From positions 1 through 59,092 of the forward strand of contig JAQTPT010000019.1 of the NCBI GenBank assembly GCA_028712795.1: DNA of 59,092 nt, in the 5' to 3' direction. The notes below the pieces were generated by a model. It did no database searches. It had not been told where the DNA came from and saw only the letters and a program-made list of their open reading frames with translations. Position 1 is the stretch's first letter. Each line of letters opens with the position of its first letter. This DNA is from Methylococcales bacterium (GTDB lineage Bacteria; Pseudomonadota; Gammaproteobacteria; Methylococcales; Methylomonadaceae). Below are positions 19,215 to 30,017 of the stretch, piece by piece. Both the position numbers and the translations under genes were made by a program.

Positions 19215-19661
19215 ATGATTATAACCTCTAATCGAAAGATTCTTTACGGCTTGGTTCTAATCGGCATTGTCGCAATGATAACGATGCCAGATGTGATTAT
19301 TGGCTTATTGTTTGAGTTAGCACATCTGTTCTTTGAGGTCGTGTTTATCTCGTTCGAATGGCTTGAGACTCTATTGGATCATATCGTCGAACACTTACTC
19401 CACACTGAGTTACACGAAACTCAAACCATTGTATTTTATTTGCTGCTGGGGATTTTTGCATACCCCTTTTACTATCTATCGAAGAGGCTGCTGCGTCTTT
19501 TTTTTCGCTTAAAAGAAGCGCTGCATGCATTCAATGAGAAATGGCCACTTTACAAAGCCAAGGCTCGCTTTTACTGGCAAGATTTGTCGTTAATCGAAAA
19601 AATAAAAGTGCTTGTATTTACGTTGGGCGCAATTTATCTGGCTTCTTTTCTGGTTATGTGA
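19215..19661 (+). CDS. Small inner-membrane protein, unknown function
   Basis: 148 residues with three or four hydrophobic segments (about 9-35, 66-85 and 130-148) and a basic amphipathic middle (KRLLRLFFRLKEALHAFNEKW). Acidic and His residues cluster in the first loop (LLDHIVEHLLHTELHE). It starts 62 bp after purL and may share its transcript. No family recognised. Confidence 0.65.
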   Translation: MIITSNRKILYGLVLIGIVAMITMPDVIIGLLFELAHLFFEVVFISFEWLETLLDHIVEHLLHTELHETQTIVFYLLLGIFAYPFYYLSKRLLRLFFRLKEALHAFNEKWPLYKAKARFYWQDLSLIEKIKVLVFTLGAIYLASFLVM

Positions 19662-20008
19662 ATTTAATATAATTTGCGCACGGATGCACTGGAACGGACG
19701 GTTAGGCACAGATGTGTTAATTAATGCAAGACCTGACCGGATTTTCACAGGATAAGATACACATTCCCGAAAATCAATAAATCAAATCAATGTCAAATCA
19801 TTGAACTCAAGTTTTCCAGTTTTTATGCTCGTGACGTATATAGGAAAACAAATTATTAAGGTGATGATATGGACTCCTCTCTCACCTTGGCGCAGTATAA
19901 AATGCACCGGCAATTTTTAAACGGCGTAATGAGACATTGGATCAATTTCTCCCCTGGAATTTGACATCCGACACTCCACTCCGCACTCTACTCTCCGTTA
20001 CCCTGAAT
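19662..20008. other. Gap of about 350 bp between membrane-protein gene and IS1634 remnant
   Basis: Nothing convincing is visible. A 31-codon frame at 19869-19964 has a fair ribosome site but no recognisable product. The stretch marks the start of the IS-rich accessory block. Confidence 0.4.
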
Positions 20009-20790
20009 TCAACGCTGCTTAACGCCGCCATAACTTGAACCCAACACCGTGTAGGCCCGTTCCGGCCGAATCTCCAGCCACTCGCCAGAGGCCGCCAAGA
20101 TTAATTCACGGGTGCCGCCAATCGTTTCGGGAACGCGCGTGATCCAGGGGAAATCGCCAAGGTCTTGCACTGTATTCGCAGTATAAAGCGCACTGTCAGC
20201 AACAATCAGTGACAGACCCACCCGCCGCCGCGCAACTATTCCAGATACGCATTCTGCGTCTGCCGAAAACTGGCTTTATCGCTGCTGTTGCCGCTCAAGG
20301 CATCCATCCACAGCGGTTTGCCCGGCTGATGTTCGCAAATCAGTTGGAGTATCACCTGATTCAAGTCCGGCCGATGGTCTAGGCTTACGCCCTGAGTGAA
20401 ATGAATAACGCCTTCCGGCACGTCCTCCTGGCCGCTGTTCTAGACATCATCAACATGAAAGCTACTGGTGTCTATGTGCCCGGCTGTGCAGGATTGCCCC
20501 AAGCGCTTGACCGCTTGAGCTGCCAGCTGCCAGTTGCCCATTTTGCCCAGTAAACGTGACCGGTTTATCCTTAATAAAGTGCGGCATCAGGTATGGCGCT
20601 CGATTGACGAAACCCAGACCGTGTAAAATCATGGCCTTGACGCATTGCTCCACAGAGACTTGGCGTTGCTCTTGATCCAGTTTGATCACAGTATCGATCA
20701 GTTCACACAAGTCCAATTCATCAACCATACCTGCTATGAGGCCTAAATGATCCAAGTTGTAGCTGCTGTAATGTATTGTTTGTCTGGTGG
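20009..20790 (-). pseudogene. Broken IS1634-family transposase
   Basis: Three minus-strand pieces in order: NLDHLGLIAGMVDEL...GLGFVNRAPYLMPHF (N-terminal DUF4277-like part, about 20462-20790), VIHFTQGVSLDHRPDLNQVILQLICEHQ (about 20236-20421) and LIVADSALYT...WITRVPETI...SSYGGVKQR (20009-20221). They match successive parts of IS1634-family transposases but are separated by frameshifts and stops, and the C-terminal half is missing. Inactive relic. Confidence 0.75.
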
Positions 20791-20840
20791 TGCGGAATTC
20801 GGTGACAGAAAAAATTGAACCTCTAAATCAAGCTGCTTAG

Positions 20841-20987
20841 CTTGTCTATGAGGGGAAAATTACCGCTTACAATAGCTTTGCGGGAGTATGGGCTCACTTT
20901 GCAGACAAATATCGCAGTCTTTTGGAACCGGGAGATTTTGATGAAAGCCTCAGGCCGCATCCGCAAGTGAAGATGATCGCCTTTTAA
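20841..20987 (+). pseudogene. Unidentified coding remnant
   Basis: 48 codons on the plus strand read as protein-like sequence (YEGKITAYNSFAGVWAHFAD, later LLEPGDFDESLRPHP) ending in TAA, with possible continuation in other frames to about 21150. The composition looks like a real, decayed gene, but I do not recognise the family. Confidence 0.3.
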
Positions 20988-21269
20988 AGTGTGCAGCACA
21001 AAGATTACGCCCGGAATCATTTACTCACAGATCATCGGAACAACGCACTTTTTGGCTTCGCAAAGGAATGGAAGCTGGTGATATAGCGGCCTGCGAAACC
21101 TTTGCAATTGCGGTAAAAGATAATCTTGGAGCTGTTTTTAGCTTGTTGGGATGATGAAACCAAGAAGTGGCTGCAAACATTTAAGTTACAGACACTTCCG
21201 GGATTACCATAAACCTACTTTACCGATGAAACATGGAAGTTGCCAGATTCACAGGTATTTTTCTCATTT

Positions 21270-21578
21270 TTAAGAGAAAAATGACTTTACGGATGAGGTT
21301 ACGCTGTTCCAGCCTTCTTCCAATTTTGATGTTGCCTCGTCCCATCCTGACTCCAACGATTCTTTCACATCATCCCAGACATCATCAGCTGACTCAGCTA
21401 ATTCCTTAGCTTTTGCCTTTGCCTGCTCTAACTTGGGTTCCAAGTCGGCAATCGCAGCACGCATATCATCAAGCGCTTCATGTGACTCATCAATTGCTTT
21501 ATCTTTAAGTGACTCGAGTTTTACTTGTTGTTCGTCAATCGTGGCTTGCATTTTTGCTAATAATTCTTCTTTGGTCAT
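21270..21578 (-). CDS. Small acidic coiled-coil protein
   Basis: 102 residues, almost entirely helical, with no Cys and high Glu/Lys/Ala/Asp content. Heptad-like repeats run through residues 1-75 (LLAKMQATIDEQQVKLESL, LEPKLEQAKAKAKELAESA). A C-terminal half with 11-residue-spaced Trp/Glu turns (VWDDVKESLESGWDEATSKL) resembles apolipoprotein-like or LEA-like amphipathic helices. It may bind membranes or protect proteins; this is inference. It is the only intact short gene in the IS-rich stretch besides the one at 22110. Confidence 0.65.
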   Translation of the reverse strand: MTKEELLAKMQATIDEQQVKLESLKDKAIDESHEALDDMRAAIADLEPKLEQAKAKAKELAESADDVWDDVKESLESGWDEATSKLEEGWNSVTSSVKSFFS

Positions 21579-22109
21579 AGCGTAATTTCCCGGTTGAATT
21601 AAGTAAAAAACATCTGATTTTGAATTCTCGATTATTAAATAAAGTGAAATTCTGTCCTTTCACTCATCGTATAATCCTCTTTTTATGAATCTAATGCAAC
21701 CGTTTTTGCCGTACCTAAAAGCCTAAAAGAAGCTAAAATTTACTCTTTATGGTGCTAAACAGCGTGGATTTTTTCCGGTTTTGGCAAAATAAACTTCCAA
21801 GTTTTTCCAGTAATAATTGCCAATTTATTAATCTCACAACGCCTAAGGGCATAATAAAATGGAAAAGTGCGTGCTTAAAGTGGAAAATATTGGGCGCCGT
21901 ATTACAATCCAGAGACATTCGGAATATCTGAATAATTCCGAACTGGGACTGGGCTGAAAACAGCGGTAAATGAAAAATCGGGAGAACAACCGCATACGTT
22001 TGGTTTCTAATGATTTTGATTTTAACTTTGTATTTTACAAAAATATCATCTATTATTTAGATTCTGCATCAATCAATTAAACGACCAATTTAGCGTCAGG
22101 TGATAAAGG
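21579..22109. other. AT-rich gap of about 530 bp
   Basis: Divergent upstream region for the small genes on either side. It contains a 60-codon frame (21749-21931) that I do not trust. No IS ends or RNA gene recognised. Confidence 0.4.
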
Positions 22110-22403
22110 ATGAATATAATTGATATGAGAAAGGGTCCGCGAAGGACATCAACAACCGAATCTGAATCCGAACGACGCAAAAACACAAGCGAGTTTGGAT
22201 CCCCCGAATGGTTGGAGCATATAAAAAACAATCTTTTGGATTGTCCAAATTTTGATAGACGCAACATTGAAAGACGTACTTCTGATCGCCGTGAAACCAA
22301 CACTACTGAATCAGCACATACCACGAAAAATACCGTACGCATTTTTCTTACTCCAGCGGAAAAAAAGCTGATACAAGATTTGCATATGATCGATTTGAAA
22401 TAG
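22110..22403 (+). CDS. Small hydrophilic protein, unknown
   Basis: 97 residues, charged, no signal. It contains two arginine-rich clusters (KGPRRTS and DRRNIERRTSDRRE) of a kind often seen at the start of c-di-GMP-related or signalling proteins, then a short helical C-terminus (LTPAEKKLIQDLHMIDLK). AAAGGATGAAT gives a reasonable ribosome site. Function unknown. Confidence 0.55.
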   Translation: MNIIDMRKGPRRTSTTESESERRKNTSEFGSPEWLEHIKNNLLDCPNFDRRNIERRTSDRRETNTTESAHTTKNTVRIFLTPAEKKLIQDLHMIDLK

Positions 22404-22578
22404 CCGGTAGTCCCTACAAATCAATGCAGGTTGATTTTTATCAACAGGTTACCGGAATAGGCATCACGAATAAGAATCTCCAAGTTAATGCCTCTTGAGT
22501 TAATCCCATTGCCATGGCAGGTGTCCGATGTGTCCATTTTTTGAAATCGCGACACGCCAGGAAGTGTATGTGGCAGCC

Positions 22579-22947
22579 TTAAGCTTTTATGATGGCATCG
22601 TTGTAGTCATAGAGATTAATCCAAAGCGTATCCGTAAAATTCCCTTTCTTTTTACAATAGCCCAATGTTTTCCTTTGCAAATAAGATACCCATAGTCTTA
22701 ACGTCAGATTAAAGCGCTCAATATAAGAGGTATTTTGGGGTTTTCCTTTAAAATCGTCTTCAGTTCCTTTTACGAAACACTTCTTGACGGTGACCAAGCG
22801 CATTTTTACCCTTTTCTTAACGATTTGCAGATAAACATAATCTATATCAGTGAATACCGACTGTAACGCATTTTTGTAAGCCGCCAGCTTGTCAGTCGTG
22901 ACCTTTAATGGATTTATCCGGGACAACTTGCGAAGGCGGCGGGACAA
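22579..22947 (-). pseudogene. IS1-type transposase fragment (catalytic C-terminal part)
   Basis: 122 codons with KVTTDKLAAYKNAL, NTSYIERFNLTLRLWVSYLQRKTLGYCKKKG. The ERFNLTLR...RKTLGYCKKK block is typical of IS1-family DDE transposases. The N-terminal Zn-binding/HTH half is missing, so the element is truncated at its 5' end. A GGTGTCCG sequence near 22520 may be one terminal repeat. Confidence 0.65.
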
Positions 22948-23316
22948 TGATTGTGGATAAATTTATCAAACTGACAGATAAAGATACTACCGGAAGACTC
23001 CATGTGGACAAAGCGTGAATTTCCTTCGGAACGTGTGGATAAGCTGATGGAAAACTGCTTAGGCAATTTACCATCAGCTTACCCGCACTAATTCACCCTT
23101 TGACCACATTCCGCCGTAGCAAGCATATTGGAATATCAAAATGCCCGCGGCGCAATAATAACAATTTGTTAAATACAAGAATTGGGACAGCGCCAGTCAG
23201 TTGTAACAGAGACAACACTCTCTTAAACTCGATGATAAATTGTCTGGACAATGGGGTCTACTTATAATGGTCGTATCAACTTTTTTTATGTTTCAGATCA
23301 TCAGACTTAACTAATC

Positions 23317-24948
23317 CTAATTTGATGCTTTAATATAAGGTACAATTTCCCAAGTGTTGTTATCACCATGTTGCTGGGTCCAGAACACTCGCCAGCCATT
23401 GATAAACGGCGTTGGATTTTTTGAACCTAGCAGGCCCAAAACAGTTGGATCACCATTGGAAACATGGATGCCCGTTATTTCATTGTCACCATTAGCATTT
23501 AATCCAGAAGTTGCGGAATCCAAGGTTGCGGAAGCATCACGACCTTCTGCAAGGAAACGGATCGGTTGATTAGTTTTTACACTGTAATTCGCTCGAAGAT
23601 CAAATAAATAGCCTGAATCAAGGGCGTTTCTTTGAGTATGTAAAGTATCGCCCGCATCTTCAACAACTAAAAGCTGGTAGTAATTCAAGAAAGCTATGTT
23701 ATCGAAACCGGAATGTTTTGCATCACCTAAATAAACCATTTTCAAACTGCCAGTATTAGCGGCAGGACTCGATTGCGTAAGACTAAAGATGGCTCCAAAG
23801 CCGCCATAAGCGCTACCCGCTTGAGTATCGTTGTTGGTATCGCCTGTTTCGGTGAAATAAAAGTGATTAAACGGATTGTTAAGTGAAGGACGGAAAACAC
23901 CGTTTTCAGGGCGTTTAAATGGTGTGGCATTGGCTGTTTTAGCAGCCACATTAGCATCAAAAGCTACGAAACCATTTGTAGCCGTATCATGTATAGTTAC
24001 CCATGATGTACAAAAAACTTTGCCGTAAGAATGGAGATCTTTTACATCGTTAGACAGAATGTCGGCGTCTGCTTGACCCTCGTGGAAAACAATAAAGCCG
24101 GAATGCGCCTGGCTTTTGACTTGTAATGCCTGTAATTTCCCGCCTAATGACAAATTGGTTTTATCTTTAGGCACAAAGCGATAAATAAAGCTATTAGGTT
24201 GTTTGGCTTTATTATTAACTATGCCATTGGATCCGCCTTGATCGGCTACCAGCCACAGATTACCATCAGAGTCTACCTGAATGCCTTCCCAGCCACCGTG
24301 ACCGATTACCCCATCAAGCTTTGTTACTGTAGATGGGTAATCTGGCGTGGCTTCTAATACAACGCCTTCGGATACCCCGGCAATAGCACCTTCTTCACCA
24401 GTGAACAGCAATTTGCCTGAGAAAGGATCCCAGGTCGAGCCATCAATATTTGGAATTATGTTGCCATCGGCCATCTTATCTGCCAGCAAAGTTACTCGAT
24501 GCGCACCATCGGCATCCAGGTTAATACGAGTAATATAGCCGTGGACACCTGATTCATGTCCTTGATATAAAAAATGTGTGCCATAGTTATATTTTTCATC
24601 TGCGCCATTTTGCCCTTTCAAGACCAGATAAGTGTTTTTGTCCGGCTCAGTCTTAGATGCTTCAGTCGCTGGCGCAATGGGGTTAGTCGCGCTGCCTAAC
24701 AGGGGAACCATGTTGTTGCCAGTTCCGTTATTAATATATCCGTAGTATTGAGTGGTATCGGTAGCTCCATCCAATTTCATTGAACCGGTAGCCTGTAAAC
24801 GTAAATCCAATTCAGGTGACAGGATATTTGGTGCCGCGAAACCAAGTGTTTTTGTATTGGCTGCATGAAGGTTGGTAAGGGTAAAAGCGTTGGCTGAGCC
24901 TGCCATAGCGGCCAGTATTAAACAAACATAATTCAGATGGAGTTTCAT
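23317..24948 (-). CDS. Secreted PhoX-like (DUF839) protein
   Basis: 543 residues with a clear Sec signal peptide (cleavage after GSANA, about residue 21) and AGGAGAT before the ATG. The mature part has beta-propeller-like blocks: GHESGVHGYITRINLD, WDPFSGKLLFTGEEG, GHGGWEGIQVDSDGNLWLVADQ, and NPFNHFYFTETGDTN. These resemble the PhoX/DUF839 family of calcium- and iron-dependent alkaline phosphatases, but I cannot confirm the metal-binding Cys and acidic set, so phosphatase activity is inferred. Periplasmic or secreted. No Pho box was recognised. It sits alone between IS remnants, consistent with acquisition. Confidence 0.6.
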   Translation of the reverse strand: MKLHLNYVCLILAAMAGSANAFTLTNLHAANTKTLGFAAPNILSPELDLRLQATGSMKLDGATDTTQYYGYINNGTGNNMVPLLGSATNPIAPATEASKTEPDKNTYLVLKGQNGADEKYNYGTHFLYQGHESGVHGYITRINLDADGAHRVTLLADKMADGNIIPNIDGSTWDPFSGKLLFTGEEGAIAGVSEGVVLEATPDYPSTVTKLDGVIGHGGWEGIQVDSDGNLWLVADQGGSNGIVNNKAKQPNSFIYRFVPKDKTNLSLGGKLQALQVKSQAHSGFIVFHEGQADADILSNDVKDLHSYGKVFCTSWVTIHDTATNGFVAFDANVAAKTANATPFKRPENGVFRPSLNNPFNHFYFTETGDTNNDTQAGSAYGGFGAIFSLTQSSPAANTGSLKMVYLGDAKHSGFDNIAFLNYYQLLVVEDAGDTLHTQRNALDSGYLFDLRANYSVKTNQPIRFLAEGRDASATLDSATSGLNANGDNEITGIHVSNGDPTVLGLLGSKNPTPFINGWRVFWTQQHGDNNTWEIVPYIKASN

Positions 24949-25221
24949 GTAATCTCCTAAGATTTACAAGGTTAAAAAAGGTGAACTATAAACATCGTTA
25001 ATTTTTAAAAACTTATCTAGTGCTGTTTATTCTTGTGCTGCAGATGACTCAAAGAGGAGCCATTTTCGAGCAATTACAATTCTATATTGACTTTGCTACG
25101 ATACGATGAAGACAATATGGCAGTTTGATGACGGCCATTATTAGAAATATTCGGCAGTGCCCCAAGTTGGCATACACGGTCGAGTTGGGTACGAAATCCA
25201 CTCATGAGTCGACCAAATATG

Positions 25222-26464
25222 CACGGCTTTCTCATAAAAACATGACGTGCCTTAGCATTGATTCCAGGGTGGAAACCAAATCGGCGAAATTCTTATGGCG
25301 GCCTGAAAAGTTTTCCGGTGATGTTTTTCTGATCAGTTCGATACCAAGACCTCTCAACAAAGCCATGATTTGCGATTGATTGCCGGCTTTGGTTTTAATG
25401 CGATCTTCATTAAAGGTGACATCGCGAATCCAGTTATTGGATTTCACGCCCCAGTGACCGCGGATTGCTTGGGTCAACTCCTCGGCAAGCGGCTTGATAA
25501 CATCAGATTCAAACACGGAGTTGCTGACATAACAGGATGTTTCAAAACCGGTTTTTTTATTTGGCAATCTCGAAGGTTTCGCGCTCTACAACAATCAGCG
25601 TCGACAGCCCGCTGTTTTTTTCATTGGGAATCCAGGCTCAACGATGTCAAGGAGAACACGTGGGCTTTACGTGTGGTGACACGACCCTGCTCTTTTTCAT
25701 ATCCAATCGTTTCTGCAAGTGGCAGAAACTGTTTGTGGACTATTTTGCATTACTGCAGGAATATCGCCTGAATTTCTTTGACCTGTGTTAAATAAACACC
25801 GCCAGCCAGCCTGATAAATTTGAGCCGTAGTAGCCGGATTAAAGTGATGCGCATTCGGAGACACTTTTTATTTGCCCATGCCGCTGTCTTTTAATAGCTC
25901 ACCAATGGCCGGCTCGCTGGATTTGCCGCCGCATTGCCGGGCTTGGGCTACGACTTCACGGGTATTGCGCTCAACTGCCAAAATCAGATTTTGCTTGTCA
26001 CCGGCATCCAGCGTGCCGCGCAATGCTTTGACATCGATCGCTACCCGTTTTGTAGTTTCGTGGGACTGTATTCGCACACCGGAACAGTCCTCAATGAGTC
26101 CCTTCAGCACTGACCCATCCAGCAAACGCGGCAGATGCGCACGGGAAATAGGTTTTACTTTGGGAGTTTGGATCAGTCGTGCAGCCAATCCGCGCGATTG
26201 CGCATAAAACGATGAATGCTGGAAAGCGTTTGGCGACCCACCAATGTGGCCAACACAAAGGCAGCAATCACGAACGCCAAAGGATGGCGTTTACCCCGAT
26301 TGTCGCGATGCTCTGGCAGCTCATTTTTCAATAGGCCGACAAAGCAAGTGACTTGCTCGCTGCTGTAAGGTTCTTCATTACTCATTTGCTGGGGTTTTTT
26401 GCCATAAGTTTCGGGGGCGACGATTGTACTCCAGTTCCCTGCTGTTTTTTATGAGAAAGCTGTG
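25222..26464 (-). mobile_element. ISAs1-family insertion sequence, defective
   Basis: Terminal inverted repeats CACGGCTTTCTCATAAAAA (25222-25240) and its inverse at 26446-26464 match at 18 of 19 positions. The length of about 1.24 kb and minus-strand transposase fragments (25232-26385) fit the ISAs1 (H-repeat) family. The transposase is broken by frameshifts and stops. The left end recurs exactly at 58758-58776. Confidence 0.75.
25232..26385 (-). pseudogene. Broken ISAs1-family transposase
   Basis: Pieces in order on the minus strand: 26173-26385 (N-terminus, PEHRDNRGKRHPLAFVIAAF), 25868-26188 (SHETTKRVAIDVKALRGTLDAGDKQN, catalytic region), an open but interrupted middle (HHFNPATTAQIYQAGG), and 25232-25567 (C-terminus, IRGHWGVKSNNWIRDVTFNEDR). 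The ETTKRVAIDVKALRG and RGHW-x-V-x-NxxxW-x-RDVTFxED blocks are ISAs1 hallmarks. At least two frameshifts and one in-frame stop prevent activity. Confidence 0.8.
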
Positions 26465-26772
26465 ACCTAATATGACCTGTGAGTCACGCCGCCATGGCGG
26501 GGGTCCGTTTTTTCCACCCGCCAGTTTCGTTTTTGATCCGCAATGTCGTGACAGGCCAACAAAAATTATAGGTTTGCCACAAAATACGTCACAGCATTAT
26601 GCATGACCCAGTCTTTTGAAAAGCTTAGGGCTTTACTCGATGTTCAAATTTTTTTAGCTTGATTGAGTCGACCCCAGATAAATCAAGGTGTTTTCATGAA
26701 GGTGTCCGGCTGCTACATGATAGTACTTATGGCTGTATGGCCTGTTTTAGCAGGATTCTACAATATCAAGAA
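26465..26772. other. Gap of about 310 bp between two IS remnants
   Basis: No gene seen. GGTGTCCGGCTG near 26701 may be the terminal repeat of the IS1-like element that follows; a GGTGTCCG also occurs near the IS1 fragment at 22579. Confidence 0.3.
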
Positions 26773-27668
26773 TTAAAAACTTGAACATCGGGTTTTACGA
26801 GTTTTTCCAGCATTCTGATTTCGATCCGTACCGTTATGGCGTTCGACAAGAGACGTATTGATGGTGTTACTAACGGTTGATCGGAATAGGAACATCAGCA
26901 GGATGCTGAGTGTACCAAAAACCAACGTCTTTACGCTGTCAACGACACGGCCGCCTTTACTTGTTTTGCATACAGTGGCATAACACAAATCCTTTGGCAT
27001 CACCTTCTGTATTGAACCATCGGGTTGCTGCGTCTCAACGGCATAAGCCCGTTCAATCGCTGTCTCATAAGGCGCGTGTTCGTCAGAAGTAATCAATATA
27101 TCTGTTCGTCCATCAGTACGCTTTTTGACCTCATCTACCACTTTTTGACACTGCTCACAGATGCGTCATCCAGGCACAATGCTTAATAACAATCGGTTTT
27201 CAGCCAAGTGCTGTATGATCCCAATTGTACCCATTTGTTTTTTCATCCTGTTCGCAGCGGGCTTCTTTCTTATAGACAAATGACCACTTTTCATCCAGTT
27301 GTACCTCCCTTGTCATCGGTGAAGTAGCTACGAGTTCATCGTGTAACTTTTTGGCATGATCACCAGCGAGACGAAAGTAACGCATCACGGTATTTTAGTG
27401 AACCCTCGCCAACCGGCTGGTACCTCTTATTCCACACCCTTCACGTAGGTGTTCCATAACGGCAATGGTTTTTTTCCAGCGGTATGCGGCTATGTTCAAG
27501 TACGGTATCTTTTCGCTCCGAAAAACACTTCATACATGTCATGCAACGAAGGCATCGAATTAGACGCTTATGATCGCTCCATCCATGCCATCGTAAGTTA
27601 CCTTTTCTTCTAATTCCAGCATTTGGACAAGATGGATTCTGACAGCAAAAATTATTAATCTGGTACAT
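26773..27668 (-). pseudogene. Broken IS1-like transposase with N-terminal zinc ribbon
   Basis: Three minus-strand pieces: 27441-27668 (CQNPSCPNAG...RCLRCMTCMKCFSERK, a four-Cys zinc ribbon), 27200-27388 (HTH end and TREVQLDEKWSFVYKKE, first catalytic Asp block) and 26773-27141 (ITSDEHAPYETAIERAY and NTSLVERHNGTDRNQNAGKTRK). This order is that of a Zn-ribbon/HTH/DDE transposase of the IS1-like group. Frameshifts separate the pieces. Confidence 0.7.
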
Positions 27669-27833
27669 ACAAATCCCTTTAGTAAAATTTGATGACCAGA
27701 AAAATTACTATATATCAGTATGATATGTCAATATAAGGCACAACCATGTCTCCTCCTATAAACACCACCGCAAGGTGGAACATAAAAACGGTACCGAAAC
27801 ACGAGAACTGGCACCAAGGAAAAAAAATCCATC

Positions 27834-28265
27834 TATAGCGTGATCGATCTGCGGGAAACTCTCATCGGTTGCAACCGGCGCTATCTTGACTTCCTTTCCT
27901 CGCTGGATAATCATTCAGACGGACAGCGCGCATTATAAAAGCTCACCGAACCTAAAACCGTCCAAAAAATAAACTGGCGAGGTTTTAATTTCTTCGCAGC
28001 AACTGACCAGGCATTACCATGTACTGTATTGGACCCCAAATTTACTATGCACGGACTACGCCGTGCTGATTTAAAACCCTATCTTCCCAATCTGTCGGAT
28101 AATTCGCTATCACGCCAGCTAAAACGGTTGCGCATATTTGGCATGATCAAACGCGTGTCTGGTACCTTTCGCTATTACCTGACCAAACCAGGCAGGGCAG
28201 CAACCGCAGCCTGTGTTCATGCGACAGAATTTAATATCCTGCCAGCCCTTGCCACTACTGCTTGA
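27834..28265 (+). pseudogene. Winged-helix protein gene with an in-frame stop
   Basis: An open frame of 144 codons interrupted once by TAA at 27936-27938. Before the stop: YSVIDLRETLIGCNRRYLDF; after it: ALPCTVLDPKFTMHGLRRADL and LKRLRIFGMIKRVSGTFRYY-LTKPGR. The C-terminal half resembles a winged helix-turn-helix (LxxHLKRLRxxGLI). The true N-terminus upstream of 27834 is not clear. Probably a decayed DNA-binding protein of mobile origin. Confidence 0.5.
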
Positions 28266-28871
28266 GGGGCTAATTCTTGTCAAAAAATGTAAAGACCTGG
28301 CTGGTAAGAGACTAAATTACCTGCTTATTACCGTGAAAATCGCTTGCTCAATGAATATAGTCTGGGTAGACTGTGAGAGATTTCATTCGTCTTGACGGCT
28401 GACAATATTGGCAACGAAACGCAATCAGAATGAATATTTTTAGTCCTGATGACATTGCGCTGGGCGGATTTTCATAGATTGAGAAGAAAAATTGCAAGGG
28501 ATCACCTTACGGGTTCTTCTCATTGCGTAGTAATGTTTCTTCACCTTGTTGGGTTGGGTTGAAACGAGCGAAGCAAAGCCTGCTCTAAGCGAAGTCTTAG
28601 GGAACTATCGGGGCAAACTAATGTATTGACGGTAGCGTAATTTTTGCTGATTTTTCCAGTAGGATGCCTGGAAAAATCTTGCGCAAATAATAGCGCCCAC
28701 CCCTCTTAATTTATTCCCGAGGATGGCGATTGACCCAATGGCTTAACTAAGACCCTAACCCAACTTAGAAAGTATTATATTGTAAAGCTACAACGCCGAA
28801 TAAATATTTTTAACCTAAATTTGGCGATAATCACAGCCAATGAGCATATCTAAGCGAATAAAGGAAAGATT
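28266..28871. other. Gap of about 600 bp before gmd
   Basis: No gene. It contains GGGTTGGGTTGAAACGAGCG near 28550, which resembles common dispersed repeats, and a strong hairpin at 28649-28678. Probably mobile-element debris plus the gmd leader. Confidence 0.4.
28649..28678. repeat. Perfect 11-bp inverted repeat
   Basis: GATTTTTCCAG and CTGGAAAAATC are inverted around an 8-base loop. It could be a terminator-like hairpin or part of an IS end. It lies about 195 bp upstream of gmd. Confidence 0.5.
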
Positions 28872-30017
28872 GTGAGTAAAAAAGTAGCATTAATAACTGG
28901 CGTAACTGGGCAAGACGGTTCTTACTTGTCAGAATTTTTATTGGAAAAAGGCTATGAAGTCCATGGTATCAAAAGACGTTCATCGCTTTTTAATACGCAG
29001 CGGGTCGATCATATTTATCAGGATCCGCATATCAAAAACACTAAATTTTACCTACATTACGGTGACTTATCGGACAGTTCCAATTTGACCCGTATTCTTA
29101 GTGAAACCCAGCCGGATGAAGTCTACAATCTTGGTGCGATGAGCCATGTCGCAGTATCCTTTGAATCGCCCGAATATACTGCCGATGTCGATGGCATTGG
29201 CACTTTGCGTCTGCTTGAAGCCATCCGGTTTTTGAAGATGGAAAAGAAAACCCGTTTTTATCAGGCTTCAACTTCAGAACTTTATGGACTAGTTCAGGAA
29301 GTACCTCAAAAAGAAACCACGCCGTTTTATCCACGCTCACCTTATGCAGTAGCCAAGCTTTATGGCTACTGGATTACCGTCAATTACCGGGAATCTTACG
29401 GTATGTATGCCTGTAACGGTATCCTGTTTAATCATGAATCGCCTCGCAGGGGTGAAACTTTTGTTACGCGTAAAATTACGCGTGGTCTGAGTAATTTAGC
29501 CATGGGTCTGGAGCAGTGTTTGTTTATGGGTAATATGGATTCGCTCAGAGATTGGGGACACGCCAAGGATTTCGTTCGCATGCAATGGATGATGCTGCAA
29601 CAAGAGCATCCCGAAGATTTTGTAATCGCGACGGGCATTCAGTATTCGGTGCGCCAGTTTATAGAAATGTCCGCTAATGAACTTGGTGTAAAAATATGCT
29701 GGGACGGTGCAGGCGTTGATGAAAAGGGCTATGTTGCAGCAATTGAAGGTGATAAGGCGCCGGGGTTGAAAGTCGGGCAAACTATCGTAGAAATTGATCC
29801 CCGTTATTTTAGACCTGCTGAAGTTGAAACTCTGCTGGGTGATCCATCCAAAGCCAAAAACAAACTAGGCTGGGTGCCGCAGATTACCCTGCAGGAAATG
29901 ATCAGTGAAATGGTGGCTTTCGATCTTGATGAAGCCAGAAAACATGCGCTTTTAAAAGATCAAGGTTACAACGTTTCGGTTAGTAGGGAAGAAAGGAATG
30001 ACCGACAAACAAAGTAA
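28872..30017 (+). CDS. gmd: GDP-mannose 4,6-dehydratase
   Basis: 381 residues, slightly longer than E. coli Gmd. An extended SDR with the NAD(P) loop [12 protein letters not shown] at the N-terminus, the catalytic [12 protein letters not shown] (YxxxK), and the family block [19 protein letters not shown]. It makes GDP-4-keto-6-deoxymannose, the precursor of GDP-fucose, rhamnose-type or perosamine sugars for surface polysaccharide. The usual next step, GDP-fucose synthase, is represented here only by a stub overlapping its 3' end, so the product must be used by an enzyme encoded elsewhere, if at all. It sits at the edge of the IS-rich block. Confidence 0.95.
   Translation: MSKKVALITGVTGQDGSYLSEFLLEKGYEVHGIKRRSSLFNTQRVDHIYQDPHIKNTKFYLHYGDLSDSSNLTRILSETQPDEVYNLGAMSHVAVSFESPEYTADVDGIGTLRLLEAIRFLKMEKKTRFYQASTSELYGLVQEVPQKETTPFYPRSPYAVAKLYGYWITVNYRESYGMYACNGILFNHESPRRGETFVTRKITRGLSNLAMGLEQCLFMGNMDSLRDWGHAKDFVRMQWMMLQQEHPEDFVIATGIQYSVRQFIEMSANELGVKICWDGAGVDEKGYVAAIEGDKAPGLKVGQTIVEIDPRYFRPAEVETLLGDPSKAKNKLGWVPQITLQEMISEMVAFDLDEARKHALLKDQGYNVSVSREERNDRQTK

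Noticed and set aside
19869..19964. 31-codon ORF with a fair ribosome site
   Set aside because: No recognisable product, membrane helix or conserved context; compatible with chance.
21255..21282. TTTTTCTC/GAGAAAAA hairpin at the end of the coiled-coil gene as a terminator
   Set aside because: It spans the stop codon, is AT-only apart from two pairs and lacks a following T-run in the gene's direction.
21749..21931. 60-codon plus-strand ORF between two small genes
   Set aside because: No ribosome site, no family resemblance, and an AT-rich gap where such frames arise by chance.
22892..23074. 60-codon minus-strand ORF beside the IS1 fragment
   Set aside because: Low-complexity Ser/Pro/Val sequence without a ribosome site; it starts outside the transposase similarity and is more likely IS-flank noise.
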